A stretch of 64,000 nucleotides of DNA, from contig NC_134367.1 in the NCBI RefSeq assembly GCF_035582795.1, positions 107,246,062 through 107,310,061 of the forward strand. The letters are read 5' to 3'. Both the position numbers and the translations under genes were made by a program. The notes beneath the pieces are model-generated. The model saw only the letters and a list, made by a program, of their open reading frames with translations, was not told the DNA's origin and ran no database searches. Shown here piece by piece: positions 12,901-26,497 of this stretch. Source of the DNA: Mycteria americana. Lineage: Eukaryota > Chordata > Aves > Ciconiiformes > Ciconiidae. The first letter of the stretch is position 1; each line of letters starts with the position of its first letter.

Positions 12901-15900
12901 CTTTAAAAAATGAGATCAATGAAAAAGATACAAAAAAAGAAATCGAAAGCAGATAAAAAGTCATCCCAAAGGATGGGTTTTCTCTGAGAGGTGTGAAACA
13001 CCAGACATTCCAAAAAATCTGCCAGTGACTTTGCTGTTGTGAGTGATTTTTCAGGACCTGTGCTCAGAAGCTTTGGTGGAAAGCAGCTGTAAAATGAGAC
13101 AGATAGACAAGTTGTGAGGACTGAGCCTGACCCTTGAGCAGATGACCTTGTTTGTCTGTACAGTGAGAGGTTGATCTCATTCAGGGCGCTGGGCAATGAC
13201 ACAAACGGGAGGCAGGAATGGGCTGAGTGGATGCTGCCGGTGCTCCAGAGGTGACCTGTGTCCTAGGAAGATGAAAAGAGCCTGTGGATGCAGATAGCCC
13301 AGAGGCTGGTGCCTTTGCTCAAGGTGAGCACTGAATGGGCCTTGTTTGCAAAAGCAATGTGTGCACCAAGGGCATACAAGCATTTATAGCATCCAGAGAT
13401 TAACAGAGTTCAGGGTATACAATTCATCTTTACATACAAAGAGCAAATTCTTAAACGGTTGTTAGCCACCTCATATGTGAACTCAAACCATAAGGTGAAC
13501 CCAACAGCTACTAAGAAAGGCTGATAGCAGAGAAGCAAACTCATCGTCACCAGACCGCTCCGATAACTTGCACAAATGGGCTCCAGGATCTGCGTCATCT
13601 GAATCCGAAAACTGCTGTGTAGGCAAAGGTTTTGTCATGGTGTCTTGCTATTTGGTAGAAAGCATCTCATTCTTCCTCCGTTTTATTGCTGTTTTTCAGC
13701 AAACAGTAAGTTGTTGGTTTTTTTTTGAGAAAGACTCTGCAACATTGACTTCTACACCATATCTCCTGGCTACGGTAAAGTAATTCTCCACCCTTTCTCA
13801 GCATTTATCTAGTCAAGTAAGCAATGCTTTCTGCAAAGGAAATCACTTCCACTTGAAACTGGCCCTGATACTACACTAGAGAAAGTTAATGTAGGGAAGT
13901 GTCCTGCAGTGGCAGAAAGAGGAGCTAAATGATTGATCCCCCAGTCTCCATGGAAGACAGCAGTGTTGGCTCGTCCTGCGATCAGAAGACACACATAACT
14001 TGTGTCCAGGACATCCCACTCCTCGCAGGGAAAAGAGGCCATATCTTACATCTGGCCAGCAATACTTCAACCATCTCCAAAGAAAAACAGATATGTCCAT
14101 TGTAGAGGAGAAAGTGCAATTGAAAATTCTTCCCTATTACAGTTATGAGAGTTATTGGGTTCAAACTGCGTTAATTACCCCAGGTGATCTTCTCTTTAGT
14201 TGTCATATCTCTCACTTTTATTTAAAATGCCTCAAACATCAAAAATGCGTGTGGATGCCTGCGTCACAGACATTGCTACCTTTGTGCCAACTGTTGGTAG
14301 CACGCAACGATGATAACAACTAATCTACTATTTTCTAGTTTACAGAACAGAGAAGAAACCAGGACTGTCGCACATATTGGGGAAGAAATGTTTAAAAATT
14401 AATTTCAACAGACTGTAAGAAAAGATTTTTGAAGTACCTTTAATTAAAGGGACTGGGTTTGGGGTGATGGATTGGTCTGGTTTATTCTTTAACTCATAAT
14501 CATGTTGGGCTTTTTGAAACAGCCGAGTTTTGTCCCAGCTCAGAGGTAGAAAGTCCAAAAGAAGATGATTTCCATAAAAGTAAGGGTTGTTTCCTGGCTG
14601 CTTGTGTTTGCCTTTCATGTAGGACTTCATGAAATATTTCTTAAAAAGTATTAATCGAATTATATTGACAACCCAAAATCTACAGAAGAGTATCATCCCT
14701 TGACTGCCACAGGCCTGGGACCAGGGACCACATAACTTCCTTTTGGAATCCACAGGTGAAGCACAAAGCTTGACATAGCTACCAGGACTGGAAGCCAGCC
14801 TGAGCACTCCTGTCAGAGCTGAAGGACTTACTAGCTTCTAGTCTCTTTACTAAGCCTAAGCTATTTATAGAACAACTGAAATCAATGAGTTCTCTGATTA
14901 AAATATATCTACATGCATAAATTCTGATGTACTAGCTCATAACTGGAGCCAACATCACTAAATCTGAAGTCAAGAAGCAACCAAGAAGCAAAAGTTACAC
15001 ATGCTCCTGACATCCCTTTCACCATAGCTAGACTGGCGACTCATACCAAATCCCACCAAAAGCAAGACTCACATCAAAAAAAATCCCCAAATTAGCAGGA
15101 AATTTGAGAACTTGGTCTACATGTTAAACTCTTCAGGCTCAGAAGTGCCTGTGCCTGCTCAGAAGTGCAGAAGTGCTCATTTTATGTTTGTAGTACCTCT
15201 GGCAAAACAGGGCTCTGACCTTCACCTGTTCTCAGGTGCTCTTTTAATAAAGGAATGATTAGTAATATTAAGAGCAATAAACTTTAGGATATTTCTATAC
15301 AGATAAACATTTTTAAACATTTACTCCTTAGTATAGAGTCAAACAAGACTTCAGAGAGTTTCTTTACAATGTTCACCTGGGCAAACAAAATTCAGCCTTA
15401 TTAACATAGTCTTATCATTGAAAGCCTGGGTGGTGGGGGGGACGCAGATTACAAAAAAAAAAGCCTGAGAGGCCAGAGGCATTGGTTCAGCCAGGCAAAA
15501 CAAGCAGCAGTGATGAGTGTCACAGTGGAGGTTCATGAGGTTCAGTCCCACAGCTTTTGCAATACCCATGGTCTCAGTGAAGGTAGAATCACCAGTCTTT
15601 CAAATCAGCAGAACCTCATTTTTAATTAATCCGATTAAAAGGTTAAGTGCCTGGAATCTTTGCTCAAGATCTGTTAGGCTTCTTTCCTTAAAAAGTGTAA
15701 CAGCAGTCAAATTAGTCAGAATTGTTTAATCATTCATACAAGAAAACTTGCCTACCTCAAGAGAAGTGCCCTTGTAATCACTTCTGTAAATACAGTTGTA
15801 TTAATCAGGTATAGGATAACAGGTTCAAAGCTGTAAACCCTGGAAATCTTTTACCATACAAAATGTTACTATAAGCATTAACTCATAATGTCTGCTTGTT

Positions 15901-17769
15901 ATCATGACAGTAGCAGTTCCCTAGGGGTCAGGAGGTTTATGCTAAATCACATAGTGCTGAGTAAAGAGCACATATAAATCTCTATTGTAACTGAACCCAA
16001 AACACCCTCTTTCCTTCCCCGCCCCAAACAATAAATTGAGAACAAGAAACACACGCAGGTGCATCCTTCTTGATTTTGTATTCACCCCAAGCTCTCTAAA
16101 ATGCTTTTGATGTCTTGAGAAAAACCACGCATCAGAAGGATGCTCTGGGTTTTCCCAAGCGCCGCTGTTGGGAGGCAGCGGACCAAGGTGCCAAAGGCAG
16201 AAAGGAATGGGCTGAGCGCAGACCAGCCTCGCGGCAGCCCCATCTGGCTGCAGTCTGGCCAGCCTGGTCTCAAATAAGAAGAAAACCAGGTCTAAAAAAG
16301 AGGTGGTTTGTCGGTGCTGCAGATGGGCAGGACCTCGAGGACGGTCTTGAGGATAGCTGTGGTCTTTGCCAAAGGCAGAGCACTCAGCGACTGGAGGGAG
16401 CTTTGTCTCAGGAGTCACTGCATGACCCTAAAGAAAGCTGCAGAAAATGGTCTAGCCAAATTTTTCCTGTACACCTGAATTTACATGGTTTCCCACAAAG
16501 GCTTTAAGGGTTTACAAATATTTCCTTAAGTAGCAATATTGCAGGCTGTCTTTGTATTGATCCCCTTCTCTAAATTGCTTTAAACGAGTCACCACAGCCT
16601 TTCCTTTTCATGTTGTTGGTAGTAGTAGCAGTATTAAAAAACACTTCTACTTAGTCACAGTAACTGAGCTGAGTTTTCACGTCTTCAAACTTCCTAACCT
16701 CTAACACACCACTTGATAGTGTTCAGTAAAAAAGAGAAAATTGGCCAGCAGTGTATTTTCAACCTCCAGGTCTAGATATAAAATCGAGCAGCAGTTCTAT
16801 AAAGAGTAAGTTAGTTTTCGAGATGGCTGCTCTTTCAAGCCCTAGACCTGGCCACTCTGAACACGTCCCTTTTTGATTTTTTCCAGGACTAAGCTAAAGA
16901 CGACTCGAAGCAGAAAGATAGCAAGCACAAGGTGGCCAGCAGCATGCTGGTGCGGGAGAGATTGGCAGCCCTGGACAGATGGACAAGGAAGAAAGGAGAT
17001 TAGGGAGGTGCTAGGTGACAAGGGAGAAAGCATCTGAGAAGAGCAAGTGGAAGAAAAATTATCAAAGGGATCGGAGGGGCCGGAGTTTGGAGCCCCCAGA
17101 TAGAGTCGGGGTGGAGCAGGACCCGGCACGCTTGAGGAGGGGCAATATGAGCTAGTAGGATTATGGCCGTTCTTGCCAGCCAAAAAACACGCTGCGGTAG
17201 CAACTACCCACTCAATGAAGCAGCAGAAGGACTTTCCCCAGGGAACTGGCTGCATTTGGCCATCCATGACCTGTTCTTTTCTCCCTGTGCATGTCTAGCT
17301 AACTTTTAAAGACCAATTTTGTGCTCCTCTCTGCCCAGATCAACCACAGCAGGGAAAAATCAGCATGAACGTTCCGACAAGGAAAGCCCACTTATTATCC
17401 CTCTGCCCTTTACACAACTTCAGTACCTAGCAGAAAGCTGCCTCACACAGCTGGGATCCACACGGCAGCGCTCATTAATGGTACAGAAAATATATCAAAT
17501 ACACGCAATACCCTGCCGCTAGACCCTGGCAGTTTCTGCCAGGCAGATGCACAACTATTTAAAGGGCAACTATGCAATCCTGACATACTGAATTGGTCCA
17601 ATTTCGAAGTGATAAGCAGGAAGGATATACCAGATAGAAGATACCGGGGATACCCAGCAAGCGGTATTTGTACGGCACTGTGACTAAAGCAAAAACTCTC
17701 ATTTGCTGAATGGTAGTAAATATGGTCATATATAGTCAGCATCGTACACTCATATATATGTCAGTATAT
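6941..17769. other. Intergenic, no gene recognised
   Basis: Unique sequence of mixed composition. None of the open frames looks like a protein family I know. There is a perfect 18-bp palindrome at 11480-11497 and a stretch rich in TAAT and TGATT cores around 11690-11790 that could be a conserved regulatory element, but nothing provable from sequence alone. Poly-A runs at about 7040 and 8065 are not attached to any recognisable retroposed gene. Confidence 0.55.
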
Positions 17770-18052
17770 ATGTGTGTGTGTGTATACACGTGTGTGTGTG
17801 TGTGTGCATGCAAAAATAAATACATGCATATAAGTGTGTGTGTGTGTGAAATAGAAGACATTTCTCCATTTCATCAGACCCTCTCTCCTGACTGCCTTTC
17901 AGGCAGCAGAGCTGCTGCAGGCACTTGCTGTGGAAACAACCTCCATCCTATGAGGGAGACGTGCTCCATCCCTCTCTTCCTTACAGCTCCTTGTCCTGAG
18001 GCCACATTTGCCCAGACTGTTTTTCGCTTTGTGTGTGTGTGTGTGTGTGTGT
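17770..18052. repeat. Clustered TG/CA dinucleotide repeats
   Basis: Three separate (TG)n tracts within about 280 bp: 17770-17806 (interrupted by tatacacg), 17834-17848, and an uninterrupted tract at 18030-18052. They are separated by unique sequence. The open frames reported across them are low-complexity Val/Cys or His/Thr runs and are not coding. Confidence 0.9.
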
Positions 18053-21000
18053 CCCATACAAAGAGGGTTACCCTTACCCACGCAGCAGCGGGCACGGGGC
18101 TGTACGAGAGCTGCTGGATTCAAAGGCGGCACAGGCAAGCTGCCGAACTCCTTGGCCAAGTGAACAACTACTTTGAAAGAGCCCTGTGAGCCAGGCTCCT
18201 CTTTGTTCCCCCGGGTCACCCGTTGCTGCTGCCTCACATGATTACTCTTTGGCCAGGACACAGAGTACTTAAGAGAGACAGTATTTGTCTTTCAGAAGGA
18301 AACATAGCATCAGTGTTAGTGGGGGGTTGCAAATATAATATAATTAGGAGAAGCCCTTGACTTCTACCAGAAAGAATATATAGATATGTGTACAGGAACA
18401 AGCGCCACTGTCAGCGGGGGCGGGGGGTCATTGCCTTATTGCTCCATGGCCCCTGGAGATCCCTATTGTAGCCAGAAAAATAAACTTTCACCCCCTTAAG
18501 GAGACCGCTGAGTTGCTGTGTAACCCCTCCTTGCTGTGCCGGCAGCCCAGTTCCCTGCCACATGGGGAAGAGCAGAGCACAGGGCCAAATTTTCAGCTGG
18601 TGCAAACAGCCAGAACTTCCTTCTAGCCAACACACTCGTGCTCGCTTCCACCAGCAGAAGGGTTTTTCCCGTGTTCCTGCATCAGGAGCTGAATCCTTTC
18701 CTTCTTGGGCCGGCAAAGCTGAAAGAACCGCAAGGACAGGGGTGCTCAGTCTGCCAAAGGCAGGCTTTGGGGGGAGCCTCCACCTCAGCCCCACCACTAA
18801 CCCCAAATGATCAGGCTGCTTTTGGAGGGGCAGTACCCTGCCTTACAACCAGGGGGAAGCATAATCCATTTCCTCGATTATAGAACTTGATAGCCCTTGG
18901 GAGAACTAAACCTTGGAATCCCTGCCTTTGCTTTTTTCTTTCTTTTCAGTGCAGACATACAGCGCCGGCACGTTAGCATTACGGACGAGCCAGCGCTGCT
19001 TTCAGGGGTAGATGGGCTTACTGTGGCTGTGAATGTAAGGAGCTGGTCGGTTAAGATCAGATTTCATATTTCAGATACTAAAGTGCAGAGGCAAAGCAGA
19101 GTTACTGCAAACAAATGAAACAGCTCACATCTGGACACAATGGGAATTAAGGGAAATCGTAAAAAAGCCTCCACGCATTTCCCAGCAAGTCCCCTCCCTT
19201 CGTGTAACAAGCATGCAGGAGCAGGAGGCAGAAGGACGGCGCAGGCACCGCTGCCCACTTCCGGATGGCCTCAGAAACCGCTTGAAGGCACAGCTGGTAT
19301 TCAGAGAAGGGGGTTTCGGGGGCCACCAAGGGAGCCGCATGGGTTCCCACTCTTCCCTCTCCGAAAGCCTCAGCAAATCTTTCCCTGGCAGCAGCTGAAG
19401 TTCATCCCGGGGGATGCACGAAGTCCCTTTGCCGCAGCGCAGCGGCGGGTCTGCTCCAGCACTGCAAGCTGGGGGAGAAGCAGGACCCTCTCGCTCCTCA
19501 GCAGGGGCTGGGCAGCAGCTCCTCTCGGCACTGTGCAAAGGCTCACGATTATTTTGGGGGCCCTGATGATCTCCCTCTGCCCAGACGATTTAGGGCTGAC
19601 CAAACACTCTTAGAAATGACACAGCGCCGGAGACGTTCACAAGGAGAAAGGCGATCCCCTGATGGCAATGTCCCCAAAATCATTGGGTGCAAATGCTTGA
19701 AGCATGCAACAGGCAGCGCAAGAGCTGCAGGTACTGTGCTGCCGGCGGGCGTTTTACCACGGGGTAGACCCTGCACGCTGCTGGGCTCTTAAGCCAGACT
19801 GTGCCAGAAGAAAACACTTTCTGTGAACAATTTAGGCAAGCAAAGGAAACCGGGGTACGCAGAAAGGCTACCATCCCTACTTCACATGGCAATTTTAAAG
19901 ACAAATAGCTAATTAAAGCAAGTGCCGTTCTGCAAGATGTCATGGCACTCGTTGTGCTGATTTCCCACCGTCTGTTGTACTTCTGTTTTAAAACTTGGAG
20001 GATCAGCTCATCCACATCAGATGCTTTTTACAAGATTGATTTTTAAGGTGTATATTGAAAAAAAGGTTGTTTTCTATCTCTTGAATTATGCAATCCCTTA
20101 CTTACAAAACTTTCTGTACGCTAGGCTGTGGACCTACTGTGCCATTTTAATAACTTGTATAATGTCTTTATGGGTTCATTTTCCCATACATACCCCGACG
20201 CCTCTTGATGTAGCTCTGTTTCCATCTCCTCCCAAGAGGGTGGTCAGCAATATGTGGTTAAACAGACACAGAGCTTTATTAAACATGGGTGAATGCTGGG
20301 AATAGAAAAAAAGTACTAGGACTGGAAGGAGGTAAAGCAAAGTGCAACGCCATATCGAACGTGCCACTTGCCTTGCGCCTTTTGTTTCCAGAGCCACGCA
20401 AGCAGCCACGATGATAGCGTTATCTGCTGACAGCACTGCTGATCCAGGCAGCCTTTCCCCTCCCTCCTCGCCCTGCACACTGATACAGCACAGCGTAGGT
20501 GTGGAAACAGAGGAAACCTTTCAACCCCAGATCCCAAGAAATCACCACCAGCTTCATCTCCTTTTCTACGTGCAGGTACTGCTACCTTGCAAAACAGCGC
20601 AGAGGCTCGGGGACCGATGGCCTCATTAATATTAGCAGATTAAATAGTGCCTAGGGATGAATCATGATCCCTGTATTAGTAAGCTGTTCAAGCATTTCAT
20701 GGCCTGTGGCAATTACTGCTCCCCCAAGCCATTCCCAGGCACAGTCCAGAGTCAAGGACCTAATCTCAATTAGCCATCAGCACGGAGCCACCCTCTTTTG
20801 ATGTGGACAGCGTTTTACTAGTGTAGACGCAAGCTCTTCTATGCCAGTTGGTCTCTGTGCCCTGGAATATCCCCAGGTACATTTAATTTACTGCTACAGA
20901 AGTAGTCGATAACGCTTCATGGTTATTCAAATGCCTGCTATCTCTATTGACCGAGACATGTGCTGCTTGCATCAGACAAGCAGCATGTTAGCTACCCTAC

Positions 21001-21430
21001 TAAAAGAAGAAAATAAACCCATCACATCAAGGGACCACACTATAACGGTGTTAAACTTTGACCACGCTTCAGCAGAGACAAGCTCAGCCACAAACCTGCA
21101 GGGCTGCTCTAGTGACTTCTCTGGAGAGCTGAAGGCAAGCGTTACAGTTATAACCTAACTGTTACCGGTTGCACGTGAAAACCATCACAGCAATGCTGCC
21201 CAAGTGGTCCCGGGATTTCTTTTCAAGGAGACAAGATCATGCTTGGATTAATAAGTGTTGAACAATACCACTTTGGGACAAGAAGAAAAAGATTGGGAGC
21301 ATGCAGTTTTAATCCTGACATTAACAAGCTCGCAGGTTAAGAGCAAACTTTACTCATACAAAGGTCTTAAAATTATCCAAACTGACACAAGCTCCCTATT
21401 GCTAACATACATCAAGCTCAGAACAACGGG
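18053..21430. other. Intergenic, somewhat GC-richer, no gene recognised
   Basis: Moderately GC-rich sequence with several overlapping short open frames on both strands, especially 19125-19613. They overlap on opposite strands, lack splice-site support and resemble no family, so they are treated as chance frames. A segment at about 20630-20790 with several ATTAA/TAAT cores could be a conserved non-coding element; this is a guess. Confidence 0.5.
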
Positions 21431-24400
21431 TTTATTGAAAAATACACTTTATTTACAGGACATTCAAACTTCATTTTGAAAAAAAATTAACTGTACATAA
21501 AACTTTAAGTAATTTTTCACTAATAGTTAATAAAACCACAGTGAGATTTTTCCATTCTTTGATTCAACAATCACGGAAATTACGTTGTGGCACATTATTT
21601 AAATCACATAATGAACAGAAAAACTGGAGGAAACTTTTAAGCAACACAACTCCATAAATGTAACAACTTTATACAGTGACATCCTCATATCAAGGTACCA
21701 CTGTTCAAATAAAGTATTTAACACAGAAAGTGCTTCCACTGTACAGCAAAGTAGCAGAACCTATAGAAATCTTCATAGTGTTTGGATTATCTTTTCAGAA
21801 ATGTCCCTTTTATCTGCTTTGCAATTAGTGATCCAAGCTTTCCCCTAAGCTGTTAATGAATGACAAACGAACGCTAGCGATTTCATTGTACCTTCTCAGG
21901 CTTAGAAGCCAACTTTCTTTAAAAAGTTGTTTCAGGTGGAGTGTTTATAAAGAATTTAAATGTATATAAATATATTTATATCTCAGGATGACTACTTAGA
22001 CAACACTTCGACACAGATCACAGGACATAAAATAGTCCTTGGAGTAGCCATCCATAGACCTTGGGTGGTGAGCTTCACTTTGGGGAAAATTTGGATGCCA
22101 GCGTATTCCCTTCAAAGTTCAGAATAAAAGGGAGCATTCAGGACAGTAAGTGTTATAACTGGGTAGAGGCGGGCAGAAAGAATAGGAAGAACTAAACAAG
22201 ATCAAGAAGTAGCTTGCAATGGTAAAGTCTATCACACAGCAAAACCAGAAAGCGAGTGAATTTGAATTAAACGGAGTGCAAAAATTAAACCAGTGCATAA
22301 AAGAGGTATTTCTAAACTGTATTGTAGGTACATCACCGTAACCAGAAGGCTAGCAAAACCATACTGCCATACCACTTTTATTGAAGAGACAAAGAATAAG
22401 AAAAACATTAAGAGGAAAAAAACCATGGCTGTGCTACAAGTCAAAATAAGTATCGCAAAGAACACAAGGAGAAGGAAGTCAACTGAAAATTTGGCAAAAC
22501 AAAGGCAACACTCCTAAAAATAGCATCAGTTATTTTTCTTTACATAGAAAAGCAAAGGCAACATCTGCATTTAGAGAGTTACAGAAGAAGGAAAAATTAA
22601 GTATCAAATTGACATGTTTGGTTAAAGGATAACATATGAAAAGGTGACCAAAAAAATTGAATTCACTTTAAGAAAAGGCCCACGACTGATGAAGGCCAGT
22701 AAATTGCTTTTGCATTCAATGCCATTTTAATTCATTCCAGATTTCACTCTTGCTCCAAAACTATCTGCCAAGGCTAACAAATGTTTCCTTGTCATACAAG
22801 TAGGTCACATGTATGACTGGTTACGGATCAGAGGGCCACATAAGCTGGACACCTGGTTGAAAATCACCCGTGTTTTAAGCAGATTTCCTTTGCTACAGGC
22901 AGTGATGGACAGATAGGGGCAACCACTGCAAGAGAAACTGAATGCCATAATGGTGCAGTCAGAAGGGAGTAATTGAAGAGGAGAGGGTAGCACAATCAAC
23001 CTGCAGTCATCAGAAATTTTACATTACGGAATGGGAGGGGAGAAAAAGCAACTAAGCTAAAGAGGCCAGGAAAGAGATTTTTCAACAGTGCAATACACTA
23101 CAAAACTGAATGTAGAACAAGTGCCCACAGATAAGGGCAAATACTGAAATATACTGTATTTCAAAATGAGGTAAGCTTACTTCAAGAGAATTAGAAGACT
23201 ATGCCAAGAACTGAAGGGAAATAAGCCAATACAAAATACGCATTGATTGGAATGAAGTCTTCTACAGAAGTAGAGAGGGGCCACCCAGTAGAGCCTAGTT
23301 GTGACACACCTAAAACACAGAAGAAAAATATTTTCTTCCAGGACTCAAAAGAAAACAAGGATAGCAGGTCAGAAACCTTAGTTGGATACCCTGAAAGTCC
23401 CTACACAGAAAAAACAAGGTACACCTCAAATAATATAGCTCTGTTGGTTTTGCTTGCTTAAGTAATAAAGCAAATTTTAAATCTGCCTGTTTTCTAGACC
23501 TGAAGATTTCTGTAATCCCTGGTATTTTTCTATTTATTCACAGGCAACAGTTACAGTACATTCAACCAGACAGGAAAAATGTTTAAGAATGTTACTTCAC
23601 TGTATTTTCAGATTACAACACTTTTAAAAACTTAAAAAATAGAAAAGCACAGTTTTAACAGACACTGGAAGGATAAAGAAAAAGATGGTCCATTTTGTCA
23701 AATGCCTCAACGTTACACATACTAGTTTTCTCCAGTTCCAGCGTAAACAATACTGCCATTCCATCTTGCAGCCATTTAATACAATGTAGAGATAAAAAGA
23801 TTACCTGATTTAAGACACAAATGCACAATTATGAAAGGGTGCATGTTTTAGAGGCTATCTGGGAAGCAAGTTCTCCCATTGACTTCATTGTTATTTTGGG
23901 AGCTTTCTATTCCAGTCCTCAAAAAAACCTATAAATATATTTGTTATTTACATCTAAACCCTGACATTTAAACATCATCACAGATGAAAATAAGGAGAAA
24001 AAGAACAGAAGAAAGGGCTGTCTTACTTTATGCCACACGCTTTTAAAAGACAGAGCAATTCTTAAAATGTTTCCTGATTTACATTAATTCGTGCAATAAC
24101 TGCCAAGCAAGATCCTGCTGCTTTCACCTCTGCTGCTGCCAATAGAATCAAACAGACTGGAGGATCAAGCTTTTAATTACACTAACACATCGTTTAATTT
24201 ATAAAATACAAACCTACGATGGAAGGCTATAAAATATATTAATTCACCCAAGAATCTGTTCAAAAGGGGTAACTACAAATCTAGAAATGTGCTATTTAGA
24301 CGGCAATCGCTGCTTCAGTAAATAGTACTTTCCAAGCAGCAAAACAGCCTGCTGTGTGTTTTAATATTCATTGCCTTAATGTAATCATCCTTATTAATAA

Positions 24401-26021
24401 GGAGTTGGCTGCTTTCTAGCCAGCCTTACAAGGAGGTCCTGGTATTTTCCCAGCCCAGGCAGGAAATCAATTTTCCCTTTCTGTTAAGCTGTCACTGAGG
24501 TAGACACCACTATTTTATAGCGGTGTCCCCATAAATAAATGAATAAAATAGCCTGCCCAGGCCACACAGACCACTGAAAGGCTGCTTTTGACAGCAAAAT
24601 GTATTTGCAAGCTTCTGGAGCTGGTCTATATAGCCAGTGAGGCTAAGCACTACGCTCAGCGTGGATTAGATGGTTGAGTTTCCTCTCCCAAACACCTGGA
24701 GAACAGACCTGACCTAAATCCAGCACTGGTGACAGGGCACATCATCTTGTTTTCCTTAAAGCACCCTTGCATGCCTTCAAAAAGAACAAGCAGCAAAGAG
24801 CTAAAGGAACTGCTTCACTAACTACACTCTGAAATACACCGTTGGGCATGGGGAGGAGGGGCAGGGCAGAGGGGAGGGCTTCGACCTTCAAAATAAATCA
24901 GCAAGAAATAATCAAGACTACACAAGGAAAAATTCCCTCTAACTTTTTTTTTTTAAAGCTTCCTCTAAGTGGTAACACTGCATATGAAACGTCAAAGGGA
25001 TTTTCTTAATTAATACGATATTAAATTGTGTCTTAATAATAAAACTTCAGAATTTTAACTCTTCATAACAAACACATTAGCTTATTTATTCAGCATGAAT
25101 AGTGACAGACGCTCAGTGTTAAAGATACTGCAATCATCCCGCACAATGATGAATTAAGACCGTGGCTATTATAATTTCTGTTGTCAGGAGGAAAAAAAAA
25201 AATAAAGAAGACCGAGTTGTACAATCACAACAGTGAACAAGATAAAAGTTAACTGGATGACTGCCTGCATTTCCATTTGCTAGAATCAGTACAGACAACG
25301 TTAGCAAGTATTTCTTCGCTTTCATGACAAGAAGTCTCTTCTTTAGCATACTTATACGTGATTAGGCTAAGACTCCAGTATTACTAGTAGAGAAGCAAGA
25401 CCGGCTTCTGCTCTGTCCCTAAAGACAGGAGTCAATCAAGAAAACAATGCAAGTCAAAATTCCTGAGTGCTTCCCCTCCCCCTTAGACACTCTTAATTTC
25501 CTTCAAACCCCACTGGCCAGAAGCACAAGCGTTACTGTTAAACATGAACTGTCTACGCAAAAATGGGTTTTAAGGATCAGTAAAGCATCTCTACTGAAGT
25601 CCTTTATAAATATACAGTACTTCAGCCCAGTACAATCATGAACTGGCCACAGGGCTTTCAGGAAACAGCTCACTTCAGCAGAAAAGGCCAGAGTTTCATT
25701 CCCAGTGCCACTGGCCATTAACTGCAAGCATCAGTGCAGACAGCAAATACACGCCATCCGCTCTAACAACAGGAATTCACACCTAGTTTGGTAAGGAACT
25801 GGGTTAGGCTGTATCGGAAAAGTCTTAGATGAATGCAACACCCTTTGTGGAAATATTAATCCTTATTTCAGATACAAGGGGCTTTTAGGTGTGTTTTGGT
25901 TTACAGCTAAAGCACAGAAATCTTTTTGCCACACCAACTTCAGCTACAACCACCGAGGACCCCCTTCCCAGCCAGGATACGTTTGTTCTGTGAAAACACT
26001 ACACAGAGCGGAGGGAACTGC
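21431..26021 (-). other. SLC30A10: Probable SLC30A10 3' UTR
   Basis: No further coding sequence follows the SLC30A10 stop at 26022-26024. Downstream on the minus strand the sequence stays AT-rich and frame-poor until two closely spaced AATAAA signals at 21448-21453 and 21431-21436, beyond which composition changes. This fits one long 3' UTR of about 4.6 kb. Nearer AATAAA hexamers also exist, such as one in the ttatttattc cluster around 25083, so shorter isoforms are equally possible. Transcript 3' ends cannot be fixed without RNA data. Confidence 0.4.
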
Positions 26022-26497
26022 CTAAAGTCGTGTACTGCTCAACTGTGATTTGTCATCAGACACGCCACAATTTTTCACGATTTTAATGCTATCCTCTGCC
26101 AGTGGGTATTCGATAGGGATTTCAGTATCATTTTTACTTGAACCATTGTCTTTATGCAGTGCAGAAAGGCAACTATCGTTTTTCTCAGTATAGCCATTAG
26201 TTTTAGCCAGGGGGGGCTCCCGCTGACTGCAGCACAGCTGAGAGTCACAAGCTTTTGAGATGCAGGGTGAGCTGCACAGTAGCTGGGAGGTCTTGTGGTC
26301 AATGTACTCGGGCTGGATGGTCACAGAATGGATCCCTGCTTCGTGGAAAACCTTCCGTATTTTATAAGCAGCATCTTGGTAATCAGTGGGGGTTTGGCAC
26401 TTGATATGAAGAGTAGCAATATTCTTCCCACCTGCAAGCTCCCAGACATGCACCTCATGAAGGCTGCTAACCCCTGGTACATGAGCTAGTCTGTCAG
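26022..26497 (-). CDS. SLC30A10: SLC30A10 coding exon 4 (C-terminal cytosolic domain)
   Basis: 476 nt, 157 residues plus stop. It encodes the metallochaperone-like cytosolic domain of ZnT proteins: SLHEVHVWELAGG, IATLHIKC, YQDAAYKIR, and GIHSVTIQPEY. A tail with LLCSSPCISKAC and SQLCC follows, then a polar Ser/Asn/Asp-rich C-terminus ending SSTRL. Cys positions in the tail match the mammalian pattern (LLCNSPCISKGC, QLCC). The stop TAG is at 26024-26022. Confidence 0.95.

Noticed and set aside
17710-18261. 159- and 120-codon frames over the TG repeats
   Set aside because: Low-complexity translation of dinucleotide repeats.
19125-19613. Overlapping 137- and 157-codon frames on opposite strands
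   Set aside because: They overlap each other, lack recognisable domains and sit in GC-rich sequence where long chance frames are expected.
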